Both the position numbers and the translations under genes were made by a program. From Variovorax sp. Root411 (lineage in GTDB: Bacteria; Pseudomonadota; Gammaproteobacteria; Burkholderiales; Burkholderiaceae_C), in NCBI RefSeq assembly GCF_001425205.1, contig NZ_LMDW01000012.1, positions 542,001 through 606,000 of the forward strand: a DNA stretch of 64,000 nt, in the 5' to 3' direction. This document shows, one piece after another, positions 16,357-24,117 of the stretch; within the stretch, counting starts at the first letter, position 1, and each line of letters begins with the position of its first letter. The notes under the pieces are model-generated. The model ran no database searches, was not told the DNA's origin, and saw nothing but the letters and a program-made list of their open reading frames with translations.

Positions 16357-18888
16357 TCAAGCCATCGAGACGTCGGAGGCGGCTTCGCCTCGCTCTTCCA
16401 CGCGGGCGGGGCGGATCTGGCCACGCTCCTGCACGAACACGATGTGCTCGTCGGGCTTCTCGCTGTTGACGAAGGAGCGGAAGCGCTGGCGCGTGACGGG
16501 GTCGTTCACCGCGGTCTTCCACTCGCACTGGTAGGTGTCGACCACGCGCTGCATCTGCGTTTCCAGCTCGTCGCCCAGGCCCAGCGTGTCCTGCAGCAGC
16601 ACGCCCTTCAGGTAATCGAGCCCGCCTTCGAGGTTCTCGCGCCAGGTGCTGGTGCGCTGCAGGCGGTCGGCCGTGCGCACGTAGAACATCAGGAAGCGAT
16701 CGATCAGCCGGATCAGCTCGGCCTTGGTGAGGTCGCTCGCGAGCAGTTCGGCATGGCGCGGCTTCATGCCGCCGTTGCCGCACACATAGAGGTTCCAGCC
16801 CTTGTCGGTGGCGATGATGCCGACGTCCTTGCCCTGCGCCTCGGCGCATTCGCGGGTGCAGCCCGACACGCCGAACTTGATCTTGTGCGGCGCGCGCAGG
16901 CCCTTGTAGCGGTTCTCCAGTTCCACGGCCAGGCCCACGCTGTCGTCCACGCCGTAGCGGCACCAGGTGGAGCCGACGCAGCTCTTCACCGTGCGCAGCG
17001 ACTTGCCGTAGGCATGGCCCGACTCGAAGCCGGCCGCGATCAGTTCTTCCCAGATGGCGGGCAGCTGCTCGACGCGCGCGCCGAACATGTCCACGCGCGC
17101 GCCGCCGGTGATCTTGGTGTACAGGCCGTACTTCTTCGCCACCTGCCCCACGGCGATCAGCCCGTCGGGCGTGACCTCGCCGCCGGGCATGCGCGGCACC
17201 ACCGAGTAGGTGCCGTCCTTCTGGATGTTGCCGAGGAAGTAGTCGTTGCTGTCCTGCAGGCTGGCCAGGTCCTTCTTCAGCACGAACTCGTTCCAGCACG
17301 ACGCGAAGATGCTCGCGGCCGTCGGCTTGCAGATGTCGCAGCCCAGGCCCTTGCCGTGCTTTGCCAGCAGGTCGGCGAAGCTGCGGATCTCGCCCACGCG
17401 GATCAGGTGGTACAGCTCCTGGCGCGAATAGGGGAAGTGCTCGCACAGGTGGTTGTTGACCGCCATGCCGCGCTTGGACATCTCCATCTTCATCACCTGC
17501 GTGACCAGCGGCACGCAGCCGCCGCAGGTGGCGCCGGCCTTGGTGCAGGCCTTCAGCTCGGCGACGGTGCACACGCCCTGGCCCACGGCCTCGCAGATCT
17601 GGCCCTTGGTGACGCTGTTGCACGAGCAGATCTGCGCGCTGTCGGGCAGCGCATCCACGCCCAGGCCCGGCTTGGCCTTGCCGTCACTCGACGGCAGGAT
17701 CAGGAACTCAGGGTCGGCGGGCAGCGTGATGCCGTTGAGCGCCATCTGCAGCAGCGTGCCGTACTCGGCGGCGTCGCCGACCAGCACCGCGCCCAGCAGC
17801 TGCTTGCCGTCCTCACTGACGACGATCTTCTTGTAGACCTGCTTGCGCTCGTCGACGTACTGGTAGGCGCGCGACTTCGGCGTCTTGCCGTGCGCGTCGC
17901 CGATGCTCGCCACGTCCACGCCCATCAGCTTGAGCTTGGTGCTCATGTCGGCGCCGGTGAAGGCTGCGTCGTCCTGGCCGGCGATGTGCCTGGCGGCCAC
18001 GCGGGCCATGTCGTAGCCCGGCGCGACGAGGCCGAAGGTCTGCTCGTTCCACGACGCGCATTCGCCGATCGCGTAGATGCTGCGGTCGCTGGTGCGGCAG
18101 TGGCTGTCGACCGCCACGCCGCCGCGCGGGCCGACGGCCAGCACGCTCTGGCGCGCCAGTTCGTCGCGCGGGCGGATGCCGGCGGAGAACACGATCATGT
18201 CGGTCTCCAGGTGCGTGCCGTCGGCGAACACCATGCGGTGCCGGGCGGTCGCGCCGTCGGTGATCTCCACCGTGTTGCGGCCGGTGTGCACATGCAGGCC
18301 CATGGCTTCGATGCTGCTGCGCAGGGCGCGGCCGCCGCCTTCGTCGACCTGCACGGCCATCAGGCGCGGCGCGAACTCCACGACGTGGGTTTCGAGGCCC
18401 ATGTCGCGCAGGGCCTTGGCGCATTCAAGGCCCAGCAGCCCGCCGCCGACCACCACGCCGCTCTTCGAGCGGGCGCCGCAGGCCTTCATGGCCTCGAGGT
18501 CCTCGATGGTGCGGTAGACGAAGCAGTTCGGGCGGTCGCGGCCCGGCACGGCGGGCACGAAGGGGAAGGAGCCCGTCGCAAGCACCAGCTTGTCGTAGTG
18601 CACCACTTCGCCGTCGGCCGTGGTGACGGTGTTGTTGCGCCGCTCGATGGCAACTGCCCGCGCCGCCAGGCGCAGCGTGAAGCCGCTGCGCTCGAAGAAG
18701 CCCGGCTCGACCAGCGACAGGTCTTCCGCCGTCTTGCCGGCGAAGAACTCGGAGAGGTGGACCCGGTCGTACGCCGGCCGGGGCTCTTCGCAAAGCACGG
18801 TGACTTGTGCGTTCGCGACGCCGAGCTCGTGGAGCTGCTCGAGGAACTTGTGGCCGACCATGCCGTGGCCGATGACTGCGATCTTCAT
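16357..18888 (-). CDS. nirB: Nitrite reductase large subunit
   Basis: 843 residues from the ATG at 18888. Domains in order: FAD/NAD(P)H oxidoreductase (MKIAVIGHGMVGHKFLEQL; second fingerprint GVVVGGGLLGLECAKAL), BFD-type [2Fe-2S] cysteines (CSCNSVTKGQIC, then CTKAGATCGGC), and the sirohaem/[4Fe-4S] reductase domain. The cluster ligands are C-X5-C in CVGSTWC near residue 634 and C-X3-C in CTREC near residue 675. It catalyses six-electron reduction of nitrite to ammonium with NADH. It is first in the operon nirB-nirD-FNT-kinase and has a sigma-54-type promoter. No nitrate reductase or sirohaem synthase gene lies in the window. Confidence 0.95.
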   Translation of the reverse strand: MKIAVIGHGMVGHKFLEQLHELGVANAQVTVLCEEPRPAYDRVHLSEFFAGKTAEDLSLVEPGFFERSGFTLRLAARAVAIERRNNTVTTADGEVVHYDKLVLATGSFPFVPAVPGRDRPNCFVYRTIEDLEAMKACGARSKSGVVVGGGLLGLECAKALRDMGLETHVVEFAPRLMAVQVDEGGGRALRSSIEAMGLHVHTGRNTVEITDGATARHRMVFADGTHLETDMIVFSAGIRPRDELARQSVLAVGPRGGVAVDSHCRTSDRSIYAIGECASWNEQTFGLVAPGYDMARVAARHIAGQDDAAFTGADMSTKLKLMGVDVASIGDAHGKTPKSRAYQYVDERKQVYKKIVVSEDGKQLLGAVLVGDAAEYGTLLQMALNGITLPADPEFLILPSSDGKAKPGLGVDALPDSAQICSCNSVTKGQICEAVGQGVCTVAELKACTKAGATCGGCVPLVTQVMKMEMSKRGMAVNNHLCEHFPYSRQELYHLIRVGEIRSFADLLAKHGKGLGCDICKPTAASIFASCWNEFVLKKDLASLQDSNDYFLGNIQKDGTYSVVPRMPGGEVTPDGLIAVGQVAKKYGLYTKITGGARVDMFGARVEQLPAIWEELIAAGFESGHAYGKSLRTVKSCVGSTWCRYGVDDSVGLAVELENRYKGLRAPHKIKFGVSGCTRECAEAQGKDVGIIATDKGWNLYVCGNGGMKPRHAELLASDLTKAELIRLIDRFLMFYVRTADRLQRTSTWRENLEGGLDYLKGVLLQDTLGLGDELETQMQRVVDTYQCEWKTAVNDPVTRQRFRSFVNSEKPDEHIVFVQERGQIRPARVEERGEAASDVSMA

Positions 18889-19026
18889 TGGGGGTCCTGC
18901 GGGCAACCGGTCCTGGAAGCTGCGGCCCGCCGGTCACTGTCTGGGCAGACAGCGGCAGAGGGCCCCCGCGACGGAACGGATGCGAAATTGGGTTGGAGCA
19001 GACGAACCCTCGGCTTGTCGGCCGCC

Positions 19027-19056
19027 GGCTCGCTTGAACCCCGCCGTCGTTAGCGG
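19027..19056 (-). promoter_or_regulatory. Possible ANTAR-type antitermination hairpins in the nirB leader
   Basis: In the predicted 180-base nirB leader, the minus strand at 19056-19041 folds into a five-pair stem (CCGCU/GGCGG, last pair U-G). Its hexaloop AACGAC has A at position 1 and G at position 4, the pattern bound by ANTAR regulators such as NasT/NasR. A second stem directly downstream (19040-19027, GGUUC/GAGCC) has a four-base loop and fits the rule only loosely. A weak GGGTT/AACCC stem followed by AATTT at about 19008-18986 might be the terminator. No nasT gene is in the window. Confidence 0.35.
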
Positions 19057-19078
19057 AGGCACTGTGAACCCAGGGATA

Positions 19079-19095
19079 AGCAATATCCGTGCCGA
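19079..19095 (-). promoter_or_regulatory. Sigma-54 promoter of the nirB operon
   Basis: Read on the minus strand, TCGGCACGGATATTGCT contains GGCACG-N4-TTGCT, with the invariant GG (19093-19092) and GC (19081-19080) separated by exactly ten bases. This is a near-perfect -24/-12 element. Transcription would start near 19069, giving a leader of about 180 bases before nirB. Sigma-54/NtrC control of nitrite assimilation is well established in proteobacteria. The whole 18889-19256 gap holds only this promoter, the leader and the YbaK upstream region. Confidence 0.7.
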
Positions 19096-19256
19096 GTAAA
19101 AAAAGCGCTGCAGCCACCCTGGCCGGCCGGTTGCGCACCGAAACCGGCCCGGCGCCGGCCGGACGCACGGGCGTCGTGCGCCGTGGCGCCGCGAGGCTCT
19201 CCGCATTGGTGCGCCCGGGCGGCGGCGCAGGCTTTTCCGTATGCTCTGGGGCCTCG

Positions 19257-19772
19257 ATGAACCCAGAACCTGCTGAACTTGCCATGTGCGGCTCCGAACT
19301 CCATTCCCTTCCCGACGGTGTCCAGCGCGTCTCGCGCGTGCTCCAGGATGCCGGTCATCCCCATTCGCCACGCATGCTCGACGACGCCTGCCGCACCGCG
19401 CAGCAGGCGGCCGACGCGCTCGGCATCTCGGTCGGCCAGATCGCCAAGAGCATCATCTTTCGCCGCAAGAGCGACGAGGCGGCGGTGCTGGTCATCACCT
19501 CGGGCGACAAGCGCGTCGACGAGAAGAAGGTCGACGCACTGGTCGGCAAGACCGGCCGTGCCGATGCCGACTTCGTGAAGGCGCGCACCGGCTTCACCAT
19601 CGGCGGCGTGTCGCCGGTCGGGCATGTGACGAAGCCCGTGGTGCTGATCGACCGCGAGCTGTTCCGCTTCGAGGAGATCTGGGCGGCCGCGGGCCATCCG
19701 CATGCGGTGTTCCAGCTGCGCCCGCACGATCTCGAGAAGCTCACCGGCGCGCCGGTGGCGGACGTGGTGTGA
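19257..19772 (+). CDS. YbaK/EbsC family aminoacyl-tRNA deacylase-like protein
   Basis: 171 residues from ATG 19257; an upstream in-frame ATG (19089) would overlap the nirB promoter and adds a poorly conserved arginine-rich stretch. The YbaK fold is visible: AADALGISVGQIAKSIIFR, with the catalytic-type Lys, LVITSGDKRVDEKKV, FTIGGVSPVGH and RELFRFEEIWAAAGHPHAVFQL. These proteins hydrolyse mischarged tRNAs (for example Cys-tRNA-Pro) in the cytosol. Its last codons overlap the next gene (GTGA), beginning a three-gene coupled set. Confidence 0.88.
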   Translation: MNPEPAELAMCGSELHSLPDGVQRVSRVLQDAGHPHSPRMLDDACRTAQQAADALGISVGQIAKSIIFRRKSDEAAVLVITSGDKRVDEKKVDALVGKTGRADADFVKARTGFTIGGVSPVGHVTKPVVLIDRELFRFEEIWAAAGHPHAVFQLRPHDLEKLTGAPVADVV

Positions 19773-20035
19773 ACTTCGACGAGGCCGAGACCTTGGCCGA
19801 GCGCGCCGTGGCCGTGCAGGCCATGGCCGACGACGTGCCCTCGCCGTGCTCCTCCGTGTGCCGCATGGACCGCCTGAGTGGTTTCTGCGAAGGGTGTTTG
19901 CGCACCATCCCCGAGATCGCGGGCTGGAGCCGGATGGAAGACGAAACGCGGCGCCACGTCTGGCGCGCGATAGAGTTGCGTGCGCGGGCCGGCATCTGGC
20001 GCGCTCCCGGACATGCAGAGGAAAGCGTCGCATGA
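19769..20035 (+). CDS. DUF1289 domain-containing small zinc-finger-like protein
   Basis: 88 residues starting at GTG 19769, which overlaps the YbaK stop as GTGA. The DUF1289 pattern is present: PSPCSSVCRMD, GFCEGCLRTIPEIAGWS, with four Cys in two CX3C/CX2C pairs likely to bind a metal, then WRAIELRAR. The function of DUF1289 is not known. The stop overlaps the start of the isomerase gene (ATGA). A shorter start at an internal ATG is possible but would break the overlap. Confidence 0.82.
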   Translation: MNFDEAETLAERAVAVQAMADDVPSPCSSVCRMDRLSGFCEGCLRTIPEIAGWSRMEDETRRHVWRAIELRARAGIWRAPGHAEESVA

Positions 20036-20676
20036 AGCACATCGACTTCTATCTCGACTTCATCTCGCCCTACGCGCACCTCGCGTTCGAGCACTTGCCC
20101 GAGGCGCTCGAAGGCTTGAGCTGCAGCGTGGCCTACAAGCCGGTGCTGCTGGGTGCGCTGCTCAAGCAACACGGCCAGCTCGGACCGGCGGAGATTCCGT
20201 CGAAGCGCAGTTGGACCTACCGCCACGTGCTCTGGCTGGGCCACGCGAACGGCATCGAGATCGAGATGCCGGCATCGCACCCTTACAACCCGCTGCCGCA
20301 CCTGCGGCTGGCAGTGTCGACGAGCGACGACGGTAGCATCAGCCGCCTCGTGGCCGAAACCATCCTGCGCCACGTGTGGCGCGGCGGCGAAGAGGCGGGC
20401 GACGCCGCGCGCCTCGCCGCGCTCACCGCGCAGCTGTCGCCGAAGCGCGACGCGAACAGCGACGAGAGCAAGGCCCTGCTCACGCGCAACACCGACGAGG
20501 CCCTGCAGCTCGGCGTGTTCGGCACGCCGGCGTACGTGGTCGACGGCCGCCTGTTCTGGGGCTTCGACGGCCTGCAGATGCTGCGCGCCTATCTGTCGGG
20601 CGACGCATGGTTCGACGGCCCGCAATGGACCTCGGCGGACCAGCGCCCGTCCCTGCTGCGCAGCAGCAAAAACTGA
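20032..20676 (+). CDS. 2-hydroxychromene-2-carboxylate isomerase (DsbA-fold, glutathione-dependent type)
   Basis: 214 residues of the kappa-class GST/DsbA fold. The N-terminal FYLDFISPYAHLAFE has a Ser in place of the DsbA active-site Cys, as in HCCA isomerases. The helical insert spans about 60-150. The C-terminal GVFGTPAYVVDGRLFWGFDG contains the cis-Pro loop. HCCA isomerase acts in naphthalene degradation, but many homologues occur outside aromatic clusters and may handle other glutathione-linked isomerisations. It is third in the coupled YbaK-DUF1289 set. Confidence 0.88.
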   Translation: MKHIDFYLDFISPYAHLAFEHLPEALEGLSCSVAYKPVLLGALLKQHGQLGPAEIPSKRSWTYRHVLWLGHANGIEIEMPASHPYNPLPHLRLAVSTSDDGSISRLVAETILRHVWRGGEEAGDAARLAALTAQLSPKRDANSDESKALLTRNTDEALQLGVFGTPAYVVDGRLFWGFDGLQMLRAYLSGDAWFDGPQWTSADQRPSLLRSSKN

Positions 20677-20846
20677 GCGAACGCCGGATTTCTTACAACC
20701 TGAAACGCGCCCCGCGGGTTTCACCTTAGACCGTAAGCGCCGGTTCAGTTTCGCGCAAGGCTCGGGTCAGTCGCGCCTCCAAGAATGCTTCACGGTCCCG
20801 AAACAGTCGGGCGCCGCATGAACGCATACACACAGGAGACGACGCA

Positions 20847-22541
20847 ATGGCAGCCACACTAGATTCACGGGGAGTGCCGCATCCGGCCCCCCGGCCCATG
20901 TCCTCGGAGGAGAAGAAAGTCATCTTCGCCTCCTCGCTCGGCACCGTGTTCGAGTGGTACGACTTCTATCTCTACGGTTCGCTCGCCGCGATCATCGCGA
21001 AGCAGTTCTTCAGCGGCCTCGATGCGGGTGCCGCCTTCATCTTCGCGCTGCTGGCATTCGCCGCGGGCTTCCTGGTGCGTCCGTTCGGCGCCATCGTGTT
21101 CGGCCGCCTGGGCGACATGATCGGGCGCAAGTACACCTTCCTGGTGACCATCCTGATCATGGGCCTGTCGACCTTCATCGTCGGCCTGCTGCCCAGCTAC
21201 GCGACCATCGGCGTCGCGGCGCCGGTGATCCTGATTGCGCTGCGCATGCTGCAGGGCCTCGCGCTCGGCGGCGAGTACGGCGGTGCCGCCACCTACGTGG
21301 CCGAGCACTCGCCGCACGGCAAGCGCGGCGCCTACACCTCGTGGATCCAGACCACCGCCACGCTCGGCCTGTTCCTGAGCCTGCTGGTGATCCTGGGCGT
21401 TCGCGAAGGCATGGGCGAAGCGGTGTTCAACGACTGGGGCTGGCGCATTCCGTTCCTGGTGTCGATCCTGCTGCTCGGCGTGTCGGTGTGGATCCGGCTG
21501 TCGCTGTCCGAATCGCCGGCCTTCCAGAAGATGAAGGCCGAGGGCAAGACTTCGAAGGCGCCGCTGTCGGAGTCCTTCGGCGAGTGGAAGAACCTGAAGA
21601 TCGTGATCCTGGCGCTGGTCGGCCTCACGGCAGGCCAGGCGGTGGTCTGGTATTCGGGCCAGTTCTATGCGCTGTTCTTCCTGACGGCACAGCTCAAGGT
21701 CGATGCGACCACGGCCAACCTGATGATCGCCGCCGCGCTGCTGCTGGGCACGCCGTTCTTCGTGATCTTCGGCACGCTGTCCGACAAGATCGGCCGCAAG
21801 CCGATCATCATGGCCGGCTGCCTGCTGGCCGTGGTCACCTACTTCCCGGTCTTCAAGATGCTGACCGAAGCCGCCAACCCCGACCTCGCCCGCGCGCAGG
21901 CCACGGCCGGCGTCACGGTGACGGCCGATCCGGCGACCTGCTCGTTCCAGGGCAACCCGGTGGCCCGCGAGATCGACTTCAAGAGCTCGTGCGACATCGC
22001 CAAGCGCTACCTCGTGCAGAACTCGGTGAGCTATGAGAACGTGGCCGGCGCGCCGGGCTCCAAGGCCGTCGTGAAGATCGGCGACAAGACGGTCGAGGCG
22101 CCCATCGGCAACGTCGTGAACCTCAAGTTCGACGAGGGCTCCGCCAAGGAAATCGCCGCCTTCAAGAAGGGCGTGGCCGAAGACCTGAAGGTCGCGGGCT
22201 ACCCGGCCAAGGCCGACCCCGCGAAGATGAACAAGGTGCTGACGGTGCTGCTGCTGTTCTGGCTGGTGCTGCTGGTGACCATGGTCTACGGCCCGATCGC
22301 CGCGATGCTGGTCGAGATGTTCCCCACGCGCATCCGCTACACCTCGATGAGCCTGCCGTACCACATCGGCAACGGCTGGTTCGGCGGCCTGCTGCCGACC
22401 ACCGCCTTCGCCATCGTGGCCTCCACCGGCAACATGTACAACGGCCTCTGGTATCCGATCATCATCGCCGGCGTCACGCTGGTGGTGGGCACGCTGTTCA
22501 TCCGCGAAACCAAGAACGTGGACATCTACGCCAACGACTGA
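20847..22541 (+). CDS. MFS transporter, metabolite:H+ symporter (MHS) type, with a large soluble insertion
   Basis: 564 residues, about 120 longer than standard MHS carriers. The N-terminal half has TVFEWYDFYLYGSLAA, VRPFGAIVFGRLGDMIGRKYTF and LQGLALGGEYGGAATYVAEH, all classical MHS motifs. A second GTLSDKIGRKPIIMAG loop marks the C-terminal half. Residues about 341-459 form a hydrophilic insertion with two Cys residues (ATCSF and SSCDI), followed by the last helices (VLLLFWLVLLVTMVYGP). The substrate is unknown; related carriers move organic acids, proline or shikimate. A good ribosome-binding site (CAGGAGAC) precedes the ATG. Confidence 0.9.
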   Translation: MAATLDSRGVPHPAPRPMSSEEKKVIFASSLGTVFEWYDFYLYGSLAAIIAKQFFSGLDAGAAFIFALLAFAAGFLVRPFGAIVFGRLGDMIGRKYTFLVTILIMGLSTFIVGLLPSYATIGVAAPVILIALRMLQGLALGGEYGGAATYVAEHSPHGKRGAYTSWIQTTATLGLFLSLLVILGVREGMGEAVFNDWGWRIPFLVSILLLGVSVWIRLSLSESPAFQKMKAEGKTSKAPLSESFGEWKNLKIVILALVGLTAGQAVVWYSGQFYALFFLTAQLKVDATTANLMIAAALLLGTPFFVIFGTLSDKIGRKPIIMAGCLLAVVTYFPVFKMLTEAANPDLARAQATAGVTVTADPATCSFQGNPVAREIDFKSSCDIAKRYLVQNSVSYENVAGAPGSKAVVKIGDKTVEAPIGNVVNLKFDEGSAKEIAAFKKGVAEDLKVAGYPAKADPAKMNKVLTVLLLFWLVLLVTMVYGPIAAMLVEMFPTRIRYTSMSLPYHIGNGWFGGLLPTTAFAIVASTGNMYNGLWYPIIIAGVTLVVGTLFIRETKNVDIYAND

Positions 22542-22587
22542 GCGCCGCCCGCGCAGAGGAGGGCGCCACCCGCCCTCCGTTCAACAA

Positions 22588-22621
22588 AGAGGCTTCATGC
22601 CAACCGCATGAGGCCTTTTTC
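22588..22621 (+). terminator. Rho-independent terminator after the MFS gene
   Basis: GGCTTCATGC (22591-22600) pairs with GCATGAGGCC (22606-22615), with one G-U pair, around a five-base loop, and is followed by TTTTTC. It lies 50 bases beyond the MFS stop and just before the small membrane-protein gene. Confidence 0.8.
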
Positions 22622-22660
22622 TTGAGCCCCTTGAATCAACCTCGTCAGGAGACAACACCC

Positions 22661-22807
22661 ATGTGGAAAATCGCCGTCGGCTTCATCGTCTTTGCCGCCA
22701 TCGCTCTGTTCGTCATCTCCAAGGCCGGCGACAAGGTCGACATGTCGGGCGAGAAGCACGGCGCCGACGCGGCGCACGAAACGGCGCCCGCCGCCGCGCC
22801 GAAGTAG
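22661..22807 (+). CDS. Small single-span membrane protein of unknown function
   Basis: 48 residues. One membrane helix (WKIAVGFIVFAAIALFVISK, residues 2-21) is followed by a charged then Ala/Pro-rich tail. CAGGAGA lies ten bases before the ATG, which makes translation credible. It sits behind the MFS terminator, so it probably has its own promoter. No domain is recognisable. It could be a small membrane stress or partner protein, but nothing in the sequence shows this. Confidence 0.65.
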   Translation: MWKIAVGFIVFAAIALFVISKAGDKVDMSGEKHGADAAHETAPAAAPK

Positions 22808-22825
22808 GAAGGCGCCGCGCAGCGG

Positions 22826-23941
22826 TCAGCGCTTGAATTTGCCGTCGCTGATGATCGACAGGTCCGCAAAGTCGATGCCGCTGTGGTCCTGCGGCGAGTA
22901 GCTCACCTCGAGCCCGCCGCCCAGGTCGTAGCCCCGCAGGCTGTCGAGCGCGGCCACAATCTTTGCGCGCGTGGGCTTGGGGCCTGCACGGCGCAGCGCC
23001 TCCACCAGCACCTTGGCCGAGGCGAAGCCTTCGAGCGTGGCCGGCGACAGTTCGGCCTGGCCCTTGGCCTGCGCGAGGGCCAGGGCTTCCTTCACCATCG
23101 GCTGGCCGAGCGAGCGCTCGTTCGGGAACACCTGCGTCACGATCACGCCGCGGCTCGCGTCGCCCAGCTGCTTGATGAAGCCCGACGAAGCGTTGTTCGA
23201 CAGCGTGACCACCTGCGCCGCCGAGCCCGCGGCGCGCAGCGCCTTGATGCCGTCCACCACGGCGACGCCCGAGCCGATCCACACCACGGCCTGCGCATCG
23301 GCGTTCTTGATGGCCGGCACGATGGTCTTGTAGTCGGGCTTCTCGCGGTCGGCCGGAATGGTCACGATCGGCTTGGCCTTGCCCTTGGTGAAGCCGGTCA
23401 TCGCGCCTTCGAGCGCGTCCGTGCCGAACGAGTCGGTCACGTGCACCACCGCGATGCGCGTGAGGCCGATGGTCAGCAGGTGCTGCACTGCCTTCTCGGC
23501 CTCGCGCTGGTAGGTGGCGCGCACGTTGAACACGTGCTTCTGCAGCGGCTTGTGCAGCGCCATCGCGCCCGTCGAGGGGCCGATGAGCGCCACGTCGTAC
23601 TTGTCGAGCCAGGGGATGATGGCCTGCGAGTGCGGCGTGCCGCGGCTCATGAACAGCGCCAGCACTTTCTTGTCCTCGATCAGCACGCGGGCGTTCTCGC
23701 TGGCGCGCTTCACGTCGAAGCCGTCGTCCATGCGCAGCAACTCGATCTTCTCGCCGTGGATGCCGCCCTGGGCGTTGACCGCGTCGATCAGCAGTTGGGC
23801 GCCGCCGATGGTCTCGTTCACGCCCGCGGCCACCGAGCCGGTCATTCCGGCCGTCTGGCCGATCAGGATCTGCGCCTGAGCGCCGGCCGCCGACAGTGCC
23901 AGCAGCGCGGCGGCACACAGCGTGCGCGTCATCTTCTTCAT
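22826..23941 (-). CDS. ABC transporter substrate-binding protein, branched-chain amino acid type
   Basis: 371 residues from the ATG at 23941, preceded by GAGGAGAGG. A signal peptide (MKKMTRTLCAAALLALSAAGAQA) leads into ILIGQTAGMTGSVAAGVNETIGGAQLLIDA, the type-I periplasmic binding fold of the LivJ/amide-binding class. Segments GGIHGEKIELLRMDDGFD and LFMSRGTPHSQAIIP support this. No permease or ATPase genes adjoin it, so it is an orphan receptor. It is divergent from uvrA across about 175 bases. The ligand is unknown. Confidence 0.9.
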   Translation of the reverse strand: MKKMTRTLCAAALLALSAAGAQAQILIGQTAGMTGSVAAGVNETIGGAQLLIDAVNAQGGIHGEKIELLRMDDGFDVKRASENARVLIEDKKVLALFMSRGTPHSQAIIPWLDKYDVALIGPSTGAMALHKPLQKHVFNVRATYQREAEKAVQHLLTIGLTRIAVVHVTDSFGTDALEGAMTGFTKGKAKPIVTIPADREKPDYKTIVPAIKNADAQAVVWIGSGVAVVDGIKALRAAGSAAQVVTLSNNASSGFIKQLGDASRGVIVTQVFPNERSLGQPMVKEALALAQAKGQAELSPATLEGFASAKVLVEALRRAGPKPTRAKIVAALDSLRGYDLGGGLEVSYSPQDHSGIDFADLSIISDGKFKR

Positions 23942-24117
23942 GGAAACCTCTCCTCTCGATGCTTGGGAGCAATCGAAAACAAATGTGCTATTTGTTTCTA
24001 AAAGTGTCTTCGACTCCATCCGGACAAACCCCTGCGAAGCCACCGACCTTGTGAAGTACTGCACGAACCCGTCATGGGCCACTCCCTAGAATGTTTGCCC
24101 CACCCCCCAAGGCACTC

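Noticed and set aside
16444-19053. An 869-codon open frame opposite nirB
   Set aside because: Low-complexity His/Ala/Arg-rich shadow of nirB; the nirB frame has all the expected motifs.
19089-19256. Longer YbaK start at 19089
   Set aside because: It would overlap the sigma-54 promoter of nirB and adds an unconserved Arg-rich extension.
20701-20724. TGAAAC...GTTTCA hairpin as a terminator after the isomerase gene
   Set aside because: No T-run follows it, so a terminator cannot be supported.
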